NCBI GenBank assembly: GCA_023525715.1
Contig: CM042012.1
Span: 54,179,004 to 54,243,003, forward strand
Direction of reading: 5' to 3'
DNA: 64,000 nucleotides
From: Cichorium intybus
Lineage: Eukaryota > Streptophyta > Magnoliopsida > Asterales > Asteraceae
In this document: one piece after another, positions 34,938 through 46,645 of the stretch
Layout: every line of letters starts with the position of its first letter
Numbering within the stretch: the stretch's first letter is position 1
The notes under the pieces: generated by a model
The model's input: the letters and a program-made list of their open reading frames with translations, nothing else
Database searches by the model: none
What the model was told of the DNA's origin: nothing
Made by a program: the position numbers and the translations under genes

Positions 34938-37486
34938 TTGGACACCTCAGACCTGCCGGTCAAGCTGTAGCTAGCAGCTCAGGTGCGGGGTTTGTCAAGC
35001 CTCGTATAGATCTATACTCAAATATCACGCTCTCTTACCGAGACTCTGGTTATAAAAGTTCAGGACTTATAGTAGGTACTTATAAAAGTACTGTGAAGAT
35101 TCATCTCACAAAAATGTATGTATTCCAATCAACTTGTTTACGTACGATTTGTATATAAAAACTCTTGTAATCGTCCATTATCATTTTTCTCATGATAATA
35201 TAGTAAAGTATAATAATTATATATTTTTATATAATTATTTTTGTCATGTTTAAATGTCATAATAACCTTTTGTTCATAAACTATTCCAATAATAGTCTAT
35301 TTTTAGTAATTGCGTCGTAATAACCTTATTTTTACGAGCGATAGCGAAATAACTTGTTCAAAGATTATAAATATCATCTTTTGAGATATTTTTCACAAAA
35401 ATAGTGTAATATCTTGATTATAACCATTTTTGCTAGAAAATAGTGCCTTTATTTATAAAAACGCAGTTTTTACTAGTTTCCGTTTTTATAACGTTTTTAT
35501 TCAAGATCTAGTAACTTTGTACACTTTATTTGTAGTTTAGTAACTTTTACACAACTTAATATGTCAAAGTATTCATAATACATGGATCTACTCATATTTC
35601 ATGCCAAATTCATATTTATAACATTTTTGTTGAAGATCTAACATTTTTACACACTTTAATTATAGTCTAGTAACTTTTATACAAGCATATTATATATCAT
35701 TTTTTTTTGGTAACCGAGGACCCCACCCGACCCATCCTTTGGATGACCCTGATGAAGCAACCTCGGGGCCCACGCACACCTGGCAGCAGGGTGGTCCGAG
35801 TCAATCACCTACGGGGGTAGAGAGGTGGCCAGTGGCCATCCCCTGATTGAAACCTAACACTCCCTATGGGGAATGAGAGGGAGTGGGATTAGAACTTGGA
35901 ACCTCTTTATGAGGGAAGAGAAAGAGTCCTAAGCCTTATCCACTAGGCCATCAGGGTGATCTTACAAAGATCTACCCATATTTCATGTCAAAGGTATTTT
36001 TACCCAAATACTAACTTTATAAACTTGTGTAAATCAACATATATATCATTTAAACACATATAAACTTGAATAAACAACATATATAGTTAAAGAACTTGTA
36101 TTCTCCCCCAAAAAGGTTTTGAAAATATGAATATGAGGGGTATGAACTCACCTTGAGTGTGGATCTTAAGGTTCCTTGGTAGAAGATTGAAGAATTTGGT
36201 TCTAGGACTCGGAGGACCCTTGGACAAAGCTATTATCCAATGGATTTTCGTGAGCATGTGTGTGTAAAAGAGTATATGAAGGTATTTAGAACTTAAATCA
36301 GTAGTTGATCATAACTTACCAAGAGAGCTTGAAAGATCTTTGAAGATGATGAAGATTTGAGCTCAAAGAGCCTTGGACAAAGCTAATATTCAATGGGTAT
36401 TGATGGATGTTAGTGTGTGTAAAAGGTGTAAAACTTGTGTTATGTTGTTTAGAATCAAAGAGTGAAGAAGACTTACCACTTGGATTAGAGAAATGAGCTT
36501 GAAAATGGATCTTGGAGATGGTGGTGGTGGTCACGGCTTGGAAGAGAAGAAGAGAGGGAGAGGGTGGCCGAGAGTGATGAGAGGAAGAGAGAAGAGAGGA
36601 GTGGCGTGATTTGGTTCAAATGTAAGTGATCATATCTTGCATGGTTTTGATTAGATTATAGTTTGATTTTGTTGCATTACTTTATTCCTAGCCCATATCC
36701 TTCCTAGATTTGAAATCGTAATCCTAAGATTGTGGTTTGATGGTTTAGCACATGGGGGCTGCCGATGGGGAGGGTAGGGGGGGTGGGGTGAGGTGATTTT
36801 ATAAAATAGCAATATACTTGTATAAAATGTGTTATTTTTATAAAATAGTAAGACGTTTTAGTGAAATTTTGTGAGATTCTGACGAAACGAAGTTCTAAAT
36901 AACTATTTTGTATAAAAACATTGCCAAACATTTATTTTGATTGAATTATAATTCGTTGGGTGTCGAAATACGCGTTTAAGCGCAGTATTCTTCCGTTTTT
37001 GCGATTTTTGACGTTTTACCGGAAATCGCATTTAGCTTTGAAATCAAATACTAGATATTATTACATTACTTATCATATGAATTTTTATTTCATATTTGAT
37101 GTTTAAGGAACCTCATTTTGTATTTTGAGTCCAAACCCTGCGTACATTTATCTGTTCACAGCGGTTTAATGGTTGTAACTTCCACATACGAACTCCGTTT
37201 TCGACGTTCTATATATCCACAGGTTCGTATTTACGAGTAGATCGTTTTATAAATATTATTATTCTCAAAATAATAATTGTACGATTATCGAATTTTTACG
37301 CTATAATAGACTGCTGTCCGTATTTTCGACTTTTAACCGATAATTGTTTTGATTTAGCATACGTAATACTATAATATTAATAATTCAACGCAAAAGTTAT
37401 GGAAAATAACTTTTCAACATATAAATTAACGTATGCTTCGTTTGACTATAGTTGACTTTCATTGACCAAAATTTACAATTGTCACA
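34938..37486 (-). repeat. Chromovirus 3' LTR, truncated
   Basis: Corresponds to 44348-46645 of the other LTR; the outer 566 bp are missing and the satellite joins directly at TTTTCAT/TTGGACACC with the shared triplet CAT. It contains an internal ~150-170-bp tandem duplication (CTTGGACAAAGCTA at about 36221 and 36371). The 72- and 75-aa ORFs inside recur in the other LTR and are not genes. Confidence 0.9.
35701..35959 (-). mobile_element. tRNA-derived SINE
   Basis: On the minus strand it starts near TCACCCTGATGGCCTAGTGG (A-box like), has GTTCCAAGTTCTAATCCC (B-box like) ~50 bp on, and ends in a short poly-A (poly-T at 35701). The homologous site in the other LTR (45111-45122) lacks it, giving a direct empty-site comparison. 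No target duplication is seen; eight bases of the empty site appear lost. Confidence 0.8.
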
Positions 37487-37540
37487 TCATCTACCCGTTA
37501 GAGAGAATTTCGTCCCGAAATTTAACTCTTGAGTGGATCC

Positions 37541-40237
37541 TCAAGGGTTTGGGAAGAGATGTGGATACTTCTGTTTCATTTGGTCTTCGCGCTCCCAAGT
37601 AAATTCTGGTCCACGCTTGGCACTCCAACAGACCTTAACTATCGGAATGCGGCTCTGTTTCGTCCTCTTGATTTCTCTGTCCATGATCTCTACGGGTTCT
37701 TCCACAAAATGAAGGTTCTCGTTCACTTCGATTTCGTCGAGCGGGATGATAAGGGTTTCATCGGACAGGCATTTCTTTAAGTTGGATACGTGAAAGGTGG
37801 GATGGACATTGCTGAGCTCCTGCGGTAGTTGGAGTTTGTAGGCTACTGGGACGATCCTAGCAAGGATCTCGAAGGGCCCAATGTATCTGGGGTTCAGCTT
37901 CCCACGCTTTCCAAAGCGTATCATTCCTTTCCATGGTGAGACCTTCAACAACACTCGGTCACCAACTTGGAATTCTAAAGGCTTGCGTCGCTTATCTGCG
38001 TAGCTCTTTTGTCGGTCACGAGATGCTTTCAATCGTTCACGGATCTGAACGATTTTCTCCGTTGTCTCTCGTATGATCTCCGGACCGGTGAGAGTGCTGT
38101 TAGGTACTTGACCTCTGGCTAGTTGAGTATCTCCCACTTCAGCCCAGCACAGGGGGGATCTGCACTTGCGTCCATATAAGGCTTCAAATGGAGCAACTTT
38201 GATGCTAGTGTGGTAGCTGTTGTTGTATGAAAACTCAATGAGCGGTAAGTGGGTGTCCCACGCCTTACCGAAGTCTATCACATAGGCTCTCAACATATCT
38301 TCCAGTGTTTGGATGGTTCTTTCACTTTGGCCATCCGTCTGCGGATGGTAAGCTGTGCTCATATCGAGTCTGGTTCCCATAGCCTTTTGTAATGATTGCC
38401 AAAAGTGTGAAGTGAACCGGCTATCTCTATCCAAGATGATTGATCTTGGCACACCGTGCAATTTTACAATTTCTTTGAGGTAGAGCCTCGCCAGCTTATC
38501 CATCCTATCAGTCTCCTTGATTGGTAGGAAGTGAGCGGATTTGGTTAGCCTATCGACGATTACCCATATAGTGTCTAACCCACCGGTTGTCTTTGGTAAT
38601 TTGGTTATGAAGTCCATAGTTATCCGCTCCCACTTCCACTCGGGTATTTCTGGTTGTTGTAGCAGACCCGAGGGCTTTTGATATTCTATTTTAACCTTGG
38701 CACAAGTCAGGCACTTGCCCACGTAAGTAGCGATTTCTGCCTTCATGTTTGGCCACCAATACAGTTTCTTAAGGTCCAGGTACATCTTGTCGGACCCAGG
38801 ATGAATGGAGTATCTATTCTTCTGAGCCTCATTCATGACAATGTCTCTGTATCCGCCGAACTTCGGGGTCCAAATTCGGTTCATGAGATAACGAGCTCCG
38901 TCTTTCTTAACTTCGAGGTTTTTATCCATCCATCGCAAGGCTTCATTCGCGACATTCTCTGGTTTTAAGGCTTCTAACTGTGCCCCTTTGATCTGAGTGG
39001 CCAAATGGGAATGGATTGTTATCGACAGGGACTTTACTCGGCGGCCCGAGTACTCTTTCCGACTAAGGGCATCAGCTACCACGTTGGCCTTCCCTGGGTG
39101 ATAACGAATTTCACATTCATAGTCACTTAGTAGCTCCATCCATCGTCGTTGTCTCATATTGAGTTCTTTTTGGTTGAGGATATGCTGGAGACTCTTATGG
39201 TCGGTGTATACTGTACATTCTGTGCCGTACAAGTAGTGTCTCCAGATCTTCAATGCGAACACTACTGCTCCCAACTCGAGGTCATGTGTAGTGTAGTTGA
39301 CCTCGTGAGTTTTACGTTGTCTTGAAGCGTAAGCAATGACCTTTCCTCTCTGCATGAGTACACAGCCCAGACCTTGGTTAGATGCATCGCAATAGACCAC
39401 AAAGTCTTCTGTTCCTTCTGGAAGGGACAGGGACAGAATAGGAGCGCTGCACAAAGCTTTCTTTAAGGTCTGGAAGGCGGCGTCTTGTTTATCTCCCCAC
39501 TTGAATGTTACACCCTTCTGTGTCAGGGTGGTAAGTGGCTTTGCAATTTTGGAGAAGTTCTGTATGAATCTTCGGTAATAGCCAGCAAGGCCCAAAAACT
39601 GACGGATTTCTGTCGGAGTTCTTGGTGCTTCCCAGCTTTCGATGGCCTTGATTTTGGAGGGATCCATATGTATCCCTTCTTTGCTGACTACGTGGCCTAG
39701 AAAGTCCACTTTTCGAAGCCAAAATTCGCATTTCGTAAACTTCGCATATAGCTTCTCTGCTCTTAATGTCTCCAAAACTTGTCGTAAATGTTGACTATGT
39801 TCCTCCTTACTTCGTGAATAGATAAGTATGTCGTCGATGAACACTATCACGAATTTATCTAGGTAAGGTCGGCATACATGGTTCATCAGATCCATGAACA
39901 CTGCGGGCGCATTGGTTAATCTGAAAGGCATCACAACGAATTCATAATGGCCAGAGCGAGTTCTGAATGCCGTTTTAGGAACATCTTCCTCTTGAACCTT
40001 GAGTTGGTGATATCCCGACCTCAGATCGATTTTTGAGAAGTAACTCGCTCCTTGGAGTTGATCGAACAGGTCGTCAATTTGGGGTAGCGGGTATCGGTTC
40101 TTGATGGTGAGCTTGTTCAACTCCCGATAGTCAATGCACATACGGAATGATCCATCCTTCTTCTTCACGAATAAGATCGGCGCTCCCCAAGGTGAGAAGC
40201 TCGGCCTGATTAACCCTTTGCTTAGAAGTTCGTTTAG
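37541..40237 (-). pseudogene. Chromovirus pol: RT, RNase H, integrase, chromodomain
   Basis: Continues in frame from gag-protease after TAA 40238-40240 (LNELLSKGLIRPSFSPWGAP). Numbering from the downstream MKKKDGSFRM: RT with FIDDILIYS (110-118), RNase H with YCDASNQGLG and YTDHKSLQHIL, integrase with CLTCAKVK, MDFITKLP, ILDRDSRFTS and QSERTIQTLEDML (D, D, E kept), and a C-terminal chromodomain (EIMDREIKRTKQ...VCWSAKRGPEFTWERE) ending at PHLFPNP. The chromodomain steers integration in this clade. The normally invariant MPFGLTNAP reads MPFRLTNAP. Confidence 0.9.
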
Positions 40238-42073
40238 TTAGCTGGATAATTCTTGCATTTCTGCCGGGGCTAATCGGTAAGGTGCTTTTGCTACCGGGGT
40301 GGCTCCTGGAATCAAATCGATTCTGAACTCGACTTGTCGTGCGGGTGGTACTCCTGGAAGGTCTTCTGGGAACACATCGGAAAAGTCGCAGACTTCAGGG
40401 ATTTCTTTGATGCTCTTTACTTCTTTCTTCTCATCAACAACGTGGGCTAGGAAGGCATGGTATCTTTTCTGTAGGTATTTTCGAGCTTTGATGCAAGACA
40501 CGATTCGGAGGCTGGTACTGGGTTTATCACCGTAGACAACAAGGGTCTTGTCATCCGGTAGATGAAGTCGGATTCCTCGTTCGTAACACAGGATGTCGGC
40601 ATGATAGGGAATTAGCCAATCCATACCAACAATCACGTCAAAACTTCCTATTTTAACAGGCATTAAATCAATTTGAAAGGAGTGATCGTCCAGAGTGAGT
40701 GTACAGCCTATGTATATGTCGTTTGTGCTTTCTGTTTTTCCATTAGCCATTTCTACTGTAAATGTTTCATTGAGTGGTTGAGGTTTTTGTTTTAGTAAGT
40801 ATTTAAACTCGTGGCTTACGAAACTCCTCTCCGCACCGCTATCGAATAGAATACAAGCATATGAATTATTGACGAGGAACGTACCGGTAACCACGGTAGG
40901 ATCCTCCACCGCTTCCACGCGTCCCATGGCTAGGACTCTTCCATTTCTCCCCACATTCTTTGTCTTCGGGCAATCACGCTTAAAATTCCCCGTCTCACCA
41001 CAACCATAGCAAGCTTGACTCACCCCAGCATTAGAGGCTTGGGTGGTTTGTGGAACTGGCGTCTTGCAGAAACGGGCGGTATGACCCTTTTTGTTGCAGT
41101 TCAAGCAGTGCATTTCTCTACTGGCTCCGGTATGATGGAAATTACACTTGTTGCATTTGGGTAGTGTTCCATTATACTGTTTGGTTGTTGTTGGGGTAGT
41201 CGGGACAGTGGCTGCACGGACTGCCACTAGTTGTTGTCTCTTGGCATTTTCTTGGTTAGGCTGATTCCTCCCCCTGTTCCAGGGTTTTCTTTTGTGGTCC
41301 CTCTCTCTTGGTTGTTCAGTTTTAGAGGTCATGGTGCCCTGGCGAACTCCATGGTCGACTAATCGTTGCGCCAGTCGTTTTGCGCTGTCGAAAGTGGCGG
41401 GGCTTGCCGCTTCTACATTCCCCTGAATCAGAGGAGATAGCCCCAGATGTATCGCTCCACTTTCACAGATTCTGGTGTGACCAGAGTACGGCAAAGGGGT
41501 TGCCAAATCGTTAAATCGGTTCGTGTAGGAGGTCAGATCTGAACCTTTCATGGTAAGGTTCCACAGCTCTTGTTCTAGCTTTTGGATCTCCCCCCTGGGA
41601 CAGTACTCCTTCATCAGCATTGTCTTCAATTCTTCCCAACTCATCGAGTTGGCCAGGGGAAGTGTCAGAACCTTAACATGGTCCTTCCACCAGGACATGG
41701 CCGTCTCGGCAAAGGTACAAGCGGCGTATTTGACTTTAAATTCCTCGGGACAGGCGGAGATATCAAAGATTGATTCTGTTTTCTCTATCCATCTCGTGAG
41801 GGCAAGGACACCACCGGTACCATGGAAAGTTACTGGTTTGCAATTTGCGAAGTCCTTGTAAGAACATACTCGTGATTGGTTTGATGTTTCTCCATTTGTG
41901 GAGTCGTTGGCACCATTCCTGCTTCCATTTCCATTCGTCCCATTCGGGTTTATCTGAGCGATAGCAGCTGCTACCGCAGCAGTAACAGCTGCTTGGAAAG
42001 TAGCTGAGTCCATCATGGGTGGCTCTGGAGTTGCGATCGGTGCTCGCCTAGCGTTTCTTCTACGAGGTGGCAT
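40238..42073 (-). pseudogene. Chromovirus gag-protease
   Basis: Start chosen at the ATG of MPPRRRNARR. Numbering from a TTG seven codons upstream: capsid core (SWWKDHV, WEELKTMLMKEYCP, ~130-170), basic region, first CCHC knuckle CLNCNKKGHTARFC (~330-343), second knuckle CYGCGETGNFKRDC (~362-375) in which the zinc-binding His is Asn, and protease active site ILFDSGAERSFVS (~415-427). The final TAA (40238-40240) falls where relatives have Gln (CAA), so a single C-to-T change splits the polyprotein. Confidence 0.9.
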
Positions 42074-42485
42074 ATTTCTGCCACAAGGATTCAAGATTTG
42101 ACGTTGGTTAGTTTCTGTAAGGGCTATTATAAGTATGTTGTCGTTAGCACATGGCGACTATATTTTAAGTTTCTCTTTGTCTTTTTCTTTTCGTAAATTG
42201 TAACCATAAGCTAGTATCAAACATACATATCAAATATTTGTACAACGCTTTATAAATAAACCACATCATCATATTAATCATAATTTGTAGCGTTACATGA
42301 TTTTTAAGATGGAAAATTTGACCTTCGCAGAGGTCTACAATGTAAAAATAAACGGGCGGCGTAACGACCCACAAAGAGTGTAATCACTTAATTGTAGGGT
42401 CGCGCCTACATATAAAGCGAGTAGCGTATAGTGCCTACTCGTAAGGTCCTAGTCTATAACAAAATTTGAGTAGTACGAGTACTAC

Positions 42486-43249
42486 TCAAGACGAACTGGA
42501 TCCTCTAGCTCCGCGTAGTGCATCCACCTGTGCCCTCAGATCGGCAGCCTCTCGCTCGGCCTCCTCGGCCCTCCGCTCAATGTCTCGTATCCTCTGCTCA
42601 GAATCTGATATCCGCTCAAAGGCCTCCTGGAACATACCCATAGCTGTCCGTCCGTCCTCCTCGAGTGAGTCGATTCGTCCAGCGGTATGGCCACGGGTCT
42701 CGTCTAAGTGTCGAAGGCGCGCTGCAGTGACCTCGGCAGTAGCTCCCACATCCATGATCTGGCTGGAGGCTGCCCTAATCCGCTCCTCCTGACGGCTGAT
42801 GCGTCCGACCATGACTGGTAAAGCTCGGTCTGCATAGCCCCCTCTGCTGATGTCGTAGTGGTCGTAGAATAGGTGATACGGGGGTTGCAAGTCCTGCTCG
42901 CGGCTCCAGATGCGTATTTGCTCTGTGCACTCTGGTGTCGGGCCTGAAGAGGTTCTTCTATTACTAAGGGGCGGTGAATGGGAGGTACCCTCTTTCGAGG
43001 TGTACGCATCCATAACGGGCCACCAGGGTGGCGATATACCTGAAATAGCGGTGGTGGCGGTGGTGCATGTAAGCTGCGGACTGGGTAACGGGGGTTGATG
43101 ACTTCGGGTTCGTCTTCGGACTCCTCCTCGTCCCACTGGTCCTCACTATCCGTCATTTCTTCCGGTTCTTCTTCTGGTTCCTCGTTAATCCATTCCCCAT
43201 TTCCCTCCTCGGGGAAATAGGGGTCTCCTGGCAAATGGTGTCCGGCCAT
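42486..43249 (-). pseudogene. Extra ORF upstream of gag, coiled-coil (frameshifted)
   Basis: Starts at ATG 43249 (MAGHHLPGDPYFPEEGNGEW), very acidic then proline-rich. A second frame carries the C-terminal half (ISRQEERIRAASSQ, RISDSEQRIRDIERRAEEAE), a strong coiled coil ending at TGA/TAG near 42486. Sensible sequence switches frame around 42900-42960. It is in the leader, in the sense direction, ahead of gag. I know of similar extra ORFs in some plant chromoviruses but cannot name a function. Confidence 0.6.
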
Positions 43250-43766
43250 GGTGTATGTACGAGGAGTGGGGTATAAGAAGTATATATAAGGGGATTCTTA
43301 AATACACACATATATATAACTAAGTAATGTACACAAAATACTCATATAGTATTTTAACTTCATGTTTAGTTCTATAGCGCCATAAAATACTCCTATAGTA
43401 TTTTAAATTTCATGTTTAGTTCCTTTGGTTACTGGAAAGTGTTCGGACTTGTTGTTCACCACAACTATTCCTAAGTATACGTTAATCATATCTTGGATCA
43501 ATACAGTTGATCAGGCTCTATTTATCCAAGATATCATTACCAAAACACTTAGGCCTATCCGTAGTGTTCAACTCATCTCGCCACTTTTGTATGTTTTCGT
43601 TATGATATCGTTCTAGTATGTATGTATGTACTTATACTTTATAAAATTTATCGTTGTAATTTTAAAAGTATACTTGTACGAAAATGTCTTCGAGAGTTTT
43701 AGTCCCATTGTATTTATAGTTGTATATCTTTAAATGGATTAATATACTTAGTTCACTATAAACAAT

Positions 43767-43778
43767 GCTCTGATACCA
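43767..43778 (-). other. Chromovirus primer-binding site (iMet)
   Basis: The minus strand reads TGGTATCAGAGC three bases inside the 5' LTR. Confidence 0.9.
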
Positions 43779-43781
43779 ATC

Positions 43782-46645
43782 TGTCACACCCTCAAACCGT
43801 ATTGGCGGAATAGTTTAAGGGTGGATGACTTCATGAACAATATCATAACAAAGTTGAACAAGGTGAATTCCAAGCACACAACCATCATTTAATCAATTGC
43901 AAATGTTACAAAGTTTACTTGTTTCATGCTTCAAATACAATTGAGATGATATCAAAAATAGACAAAAATGACGTCGTAACGTCCCATCTTGTAGCGCCTG
44001 AATTTACCTTAACTGTTTCCTGAGAATACAAGTAGTTGAAAAAGTGTCAACAATTAAGTTGGTGAGTTCATAAGATTTTTGCATAAGAAATGTCCTTTGT
44101 TTGTATACGATAGTTTTGAAAACCAAGAAAATCCAATATTTTCTCATAAAATGTTCAAGTCTTTAAATCTCAAAGACTAAAAAATGTAATTATGTAAACT
44201 GTAGTGTATCTTTCGTTGAAATGTATATTTCCACGTAAACAATTTATGAAAATATTAAGTTGATTATTTTCCCATGTGAGATACCATATAACCATACTGT
44301 GACTAGTTGGCCTGCTGCGACGTTCTTCAGGCGTCGGAATGTTAGACATTTGGACACCTCAGACCTGCCGGTCAAGCTGTAGCTAGCAGCTCAGGTGCGG
44401 GGTTTGTCAAGCCCCGTATAGATCTATACTCAAATATCACGCTCTCTTACCGAGACTCTGGTTATAAAAGTTCAGGACTTATAGTAGGTACTTATAAAAG
44501 TACTGTGAAGATTCATCTCACAAAAATGTATGTATTCCAATCAACTTGTTTACGTACGATTTGTATATAAAAACTCTTGTAATCGTCCATTATCATTTTT
44601 CCCATGATAATATCGTAAAGTATAATAATTATATATTTTTATATAATTATTTTTGTCATGTTTAAATGTCATAATAACCTTTTGTTCATAAACTATTCCA
44701 ATAATAGTCTATTTTTAGTAATTGCGTCGTAATAACCTTATTTTTACGAGCGATAGCGAAATAACTTGTTCAAAGATTATAAATATCATCTTTTGAGATA
44801 TTTTTCACAAAAATAGTGTAATATCTTGATTATAACCATTTTTGCTAGAAAATAGTGCATTTATTTATAAAAACGTAGTTTTTACTAGTTTCCGTTTTTA
44901 TAACATTTTTATTCAAGATCTAGTATCTTTGTACACTTTATTTGTAGTTTAGTAACTTTTACACAACTTAATATGTCAAAGTGTTCATAATACATAGATC
45001 TACTCATATTTCATGCCAAATTCATATTTATAACATTTTTGTTCAAGATCTAACATTTTTACACACTTTAATTATAGTCTAGTAACTTTTATACAAGCAT
45101 ATTATATATCATTATGAACATCTTACAAAGATCTACCCATATTTCATGTTAAAGGTATTTTTACCCAAATACTAACTTTATAAACTTGTGTAAATCAACA
45201 TATATATCATTTAAACACATATAAACTTGAATAAACAACATATATAGTTAAAGAACTTGTATTCTCCCCCAAAAAGGTTTGAAAAGATGAAAATGAGGGG
45301 TATGAACTCACCTTGAGTGTGGATCTTAAGGTTCCTTGGTAGAAGATTGAAGAATTTGGTTCTAGGACTTGGAGGACCCTTGGACAAAGCTATTATCCAA
45401 TGGATTTTCGTGAATATGTGTGTGTAAAAGAGTATATGAAAGTATTTAGAACTTAAATCACTAGTTGATCATAACTTACCAAGAGAGCTTGAAAGATCTT
45501 TGAAGATGATGAAGATTTGAGCTCAAAGAGCCTTGGACAAAGCTAATATTCAATGGGTATTGATGGATGTTAGTGTGTGTAAAAGGTGTAAAACTTGTGT
45601 TATGTTGTTTAGAATCAAAGAGTGAAGAAGACTTACCACTTGGATTAGAGAAATGAGCTTGAAAATGGATCTTGGAGATGGTGGTGGTGGTCACGGCTTG
45701 GAAGAGAAGAAGAGAGGGAGAGGGTGGCCGAGAGTGATGAGAGGAAGAGAGAAGAGAGGAGTGGTGTGATTTGGTTCAAATGTAAGTGATCATATCTTGC
45801 ATGGTTTTGATTAGATTATAGTTTGATTTTGTTGCATTACTTTATTCCTAGCCCATATCCTTCCTAGATTTGAAATAGTAATCCTAAGATTGTGGTTTGA
45901 TGGTTTAGCACATGGGGGCTGCCGATGGGGAGGGTAGGGGGGGTGGGGTGAGGTGATTTTATAAAATAGCAATATACTTGTATAAAATGTGTTATTTTTA
46001 TAAAATAGTAAGACGTTTTAGTGAAATTTTGTGAGATTCTGACGAAACGAAGTTCTAAATAATTATTTTGTATAAAAACATTGCCAAACATTTATTTGAT
46101 TGAATTATAATTCGTTGGGTGTCGAAATACGCGTTTAAGCGCAGTATTCTTCCGTTTTCGCGATTTTTGACGTTTTACCGGAAATCGCATTTAGCTTTGA
46201 AATCAAATACTAGATATTATTACATTACTTATCATATGAATTTTTATTTCATATTTGATGTTTAAGGCACCTCATTTTGTATTTTGAGTCCAAACCCTGC
46301 ATACATTTATCCGTTCACAGCGGTTTAATGGTTGTAACTTCCACATACGAACTCCGTTTTCGACGTTCTATATATCCACAGGTTCGTATTTACGAGTAGA
46401 TCGTTTTATGAATATTATTATTCTCAAAATAATAATTGTACGATTATCGAATTTTTACGCTACAGTAGACTGCTGTCCGTATTTTCGACTTTTAACCGAT
46501 AATTGTTTTGATTTAGCATACGTAATACTATAATATTAATAATTCAACGCAAAAGTTATGGAAAATAACTTTTCAACATATAAATTAACGTACGCTTCGT
46601 TTCACTACAGTTGACTTTCATTGACCAAAATTTACAATTGTCACA
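43782..46645 (-). repeat. Chromovirus 5' LTR, complete
   Basis: 2,864 bp; on the plus strand TGTCACACCC...CAATTGTCACA. Three 5' splice-site-like sequences (minus strand GGTGAG, GGTAAG, GGTAAG near 45312, 45475, 45636) lie in its leader-like part, two of them in the internal tandem duplication. Confidence 0.9.

Larger units (their letters stand above)
34938..46645 (-). mobile_element. Tekay/Del-type chromovirus (Ty3/gypsy)
   Basis: Minus-strand element inserted in the satellite. The complete 5' LTR (43782-46645) and a truncated 3' LTR (34938-37486) flank an upstream ORF, gag-protease and pol ending in a chromodomain. PBS matches tRNA-iMet. The LTRs are very similar apart from a 566-bp terminal loss and a SINE in the left copy. 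One in-frame stop separates gag-protease from pol. The left TSD was lost with the truncation, so the insertion site cannot be confirmed that way. Confidence 0.92.

Noticed and set aside
36316..36931. 72-aa and 75-aa minus-strand ORFs as genes
   Set aside because: They lie in the chromovirus LTR and recur at 45476-46091; no domain or start context.
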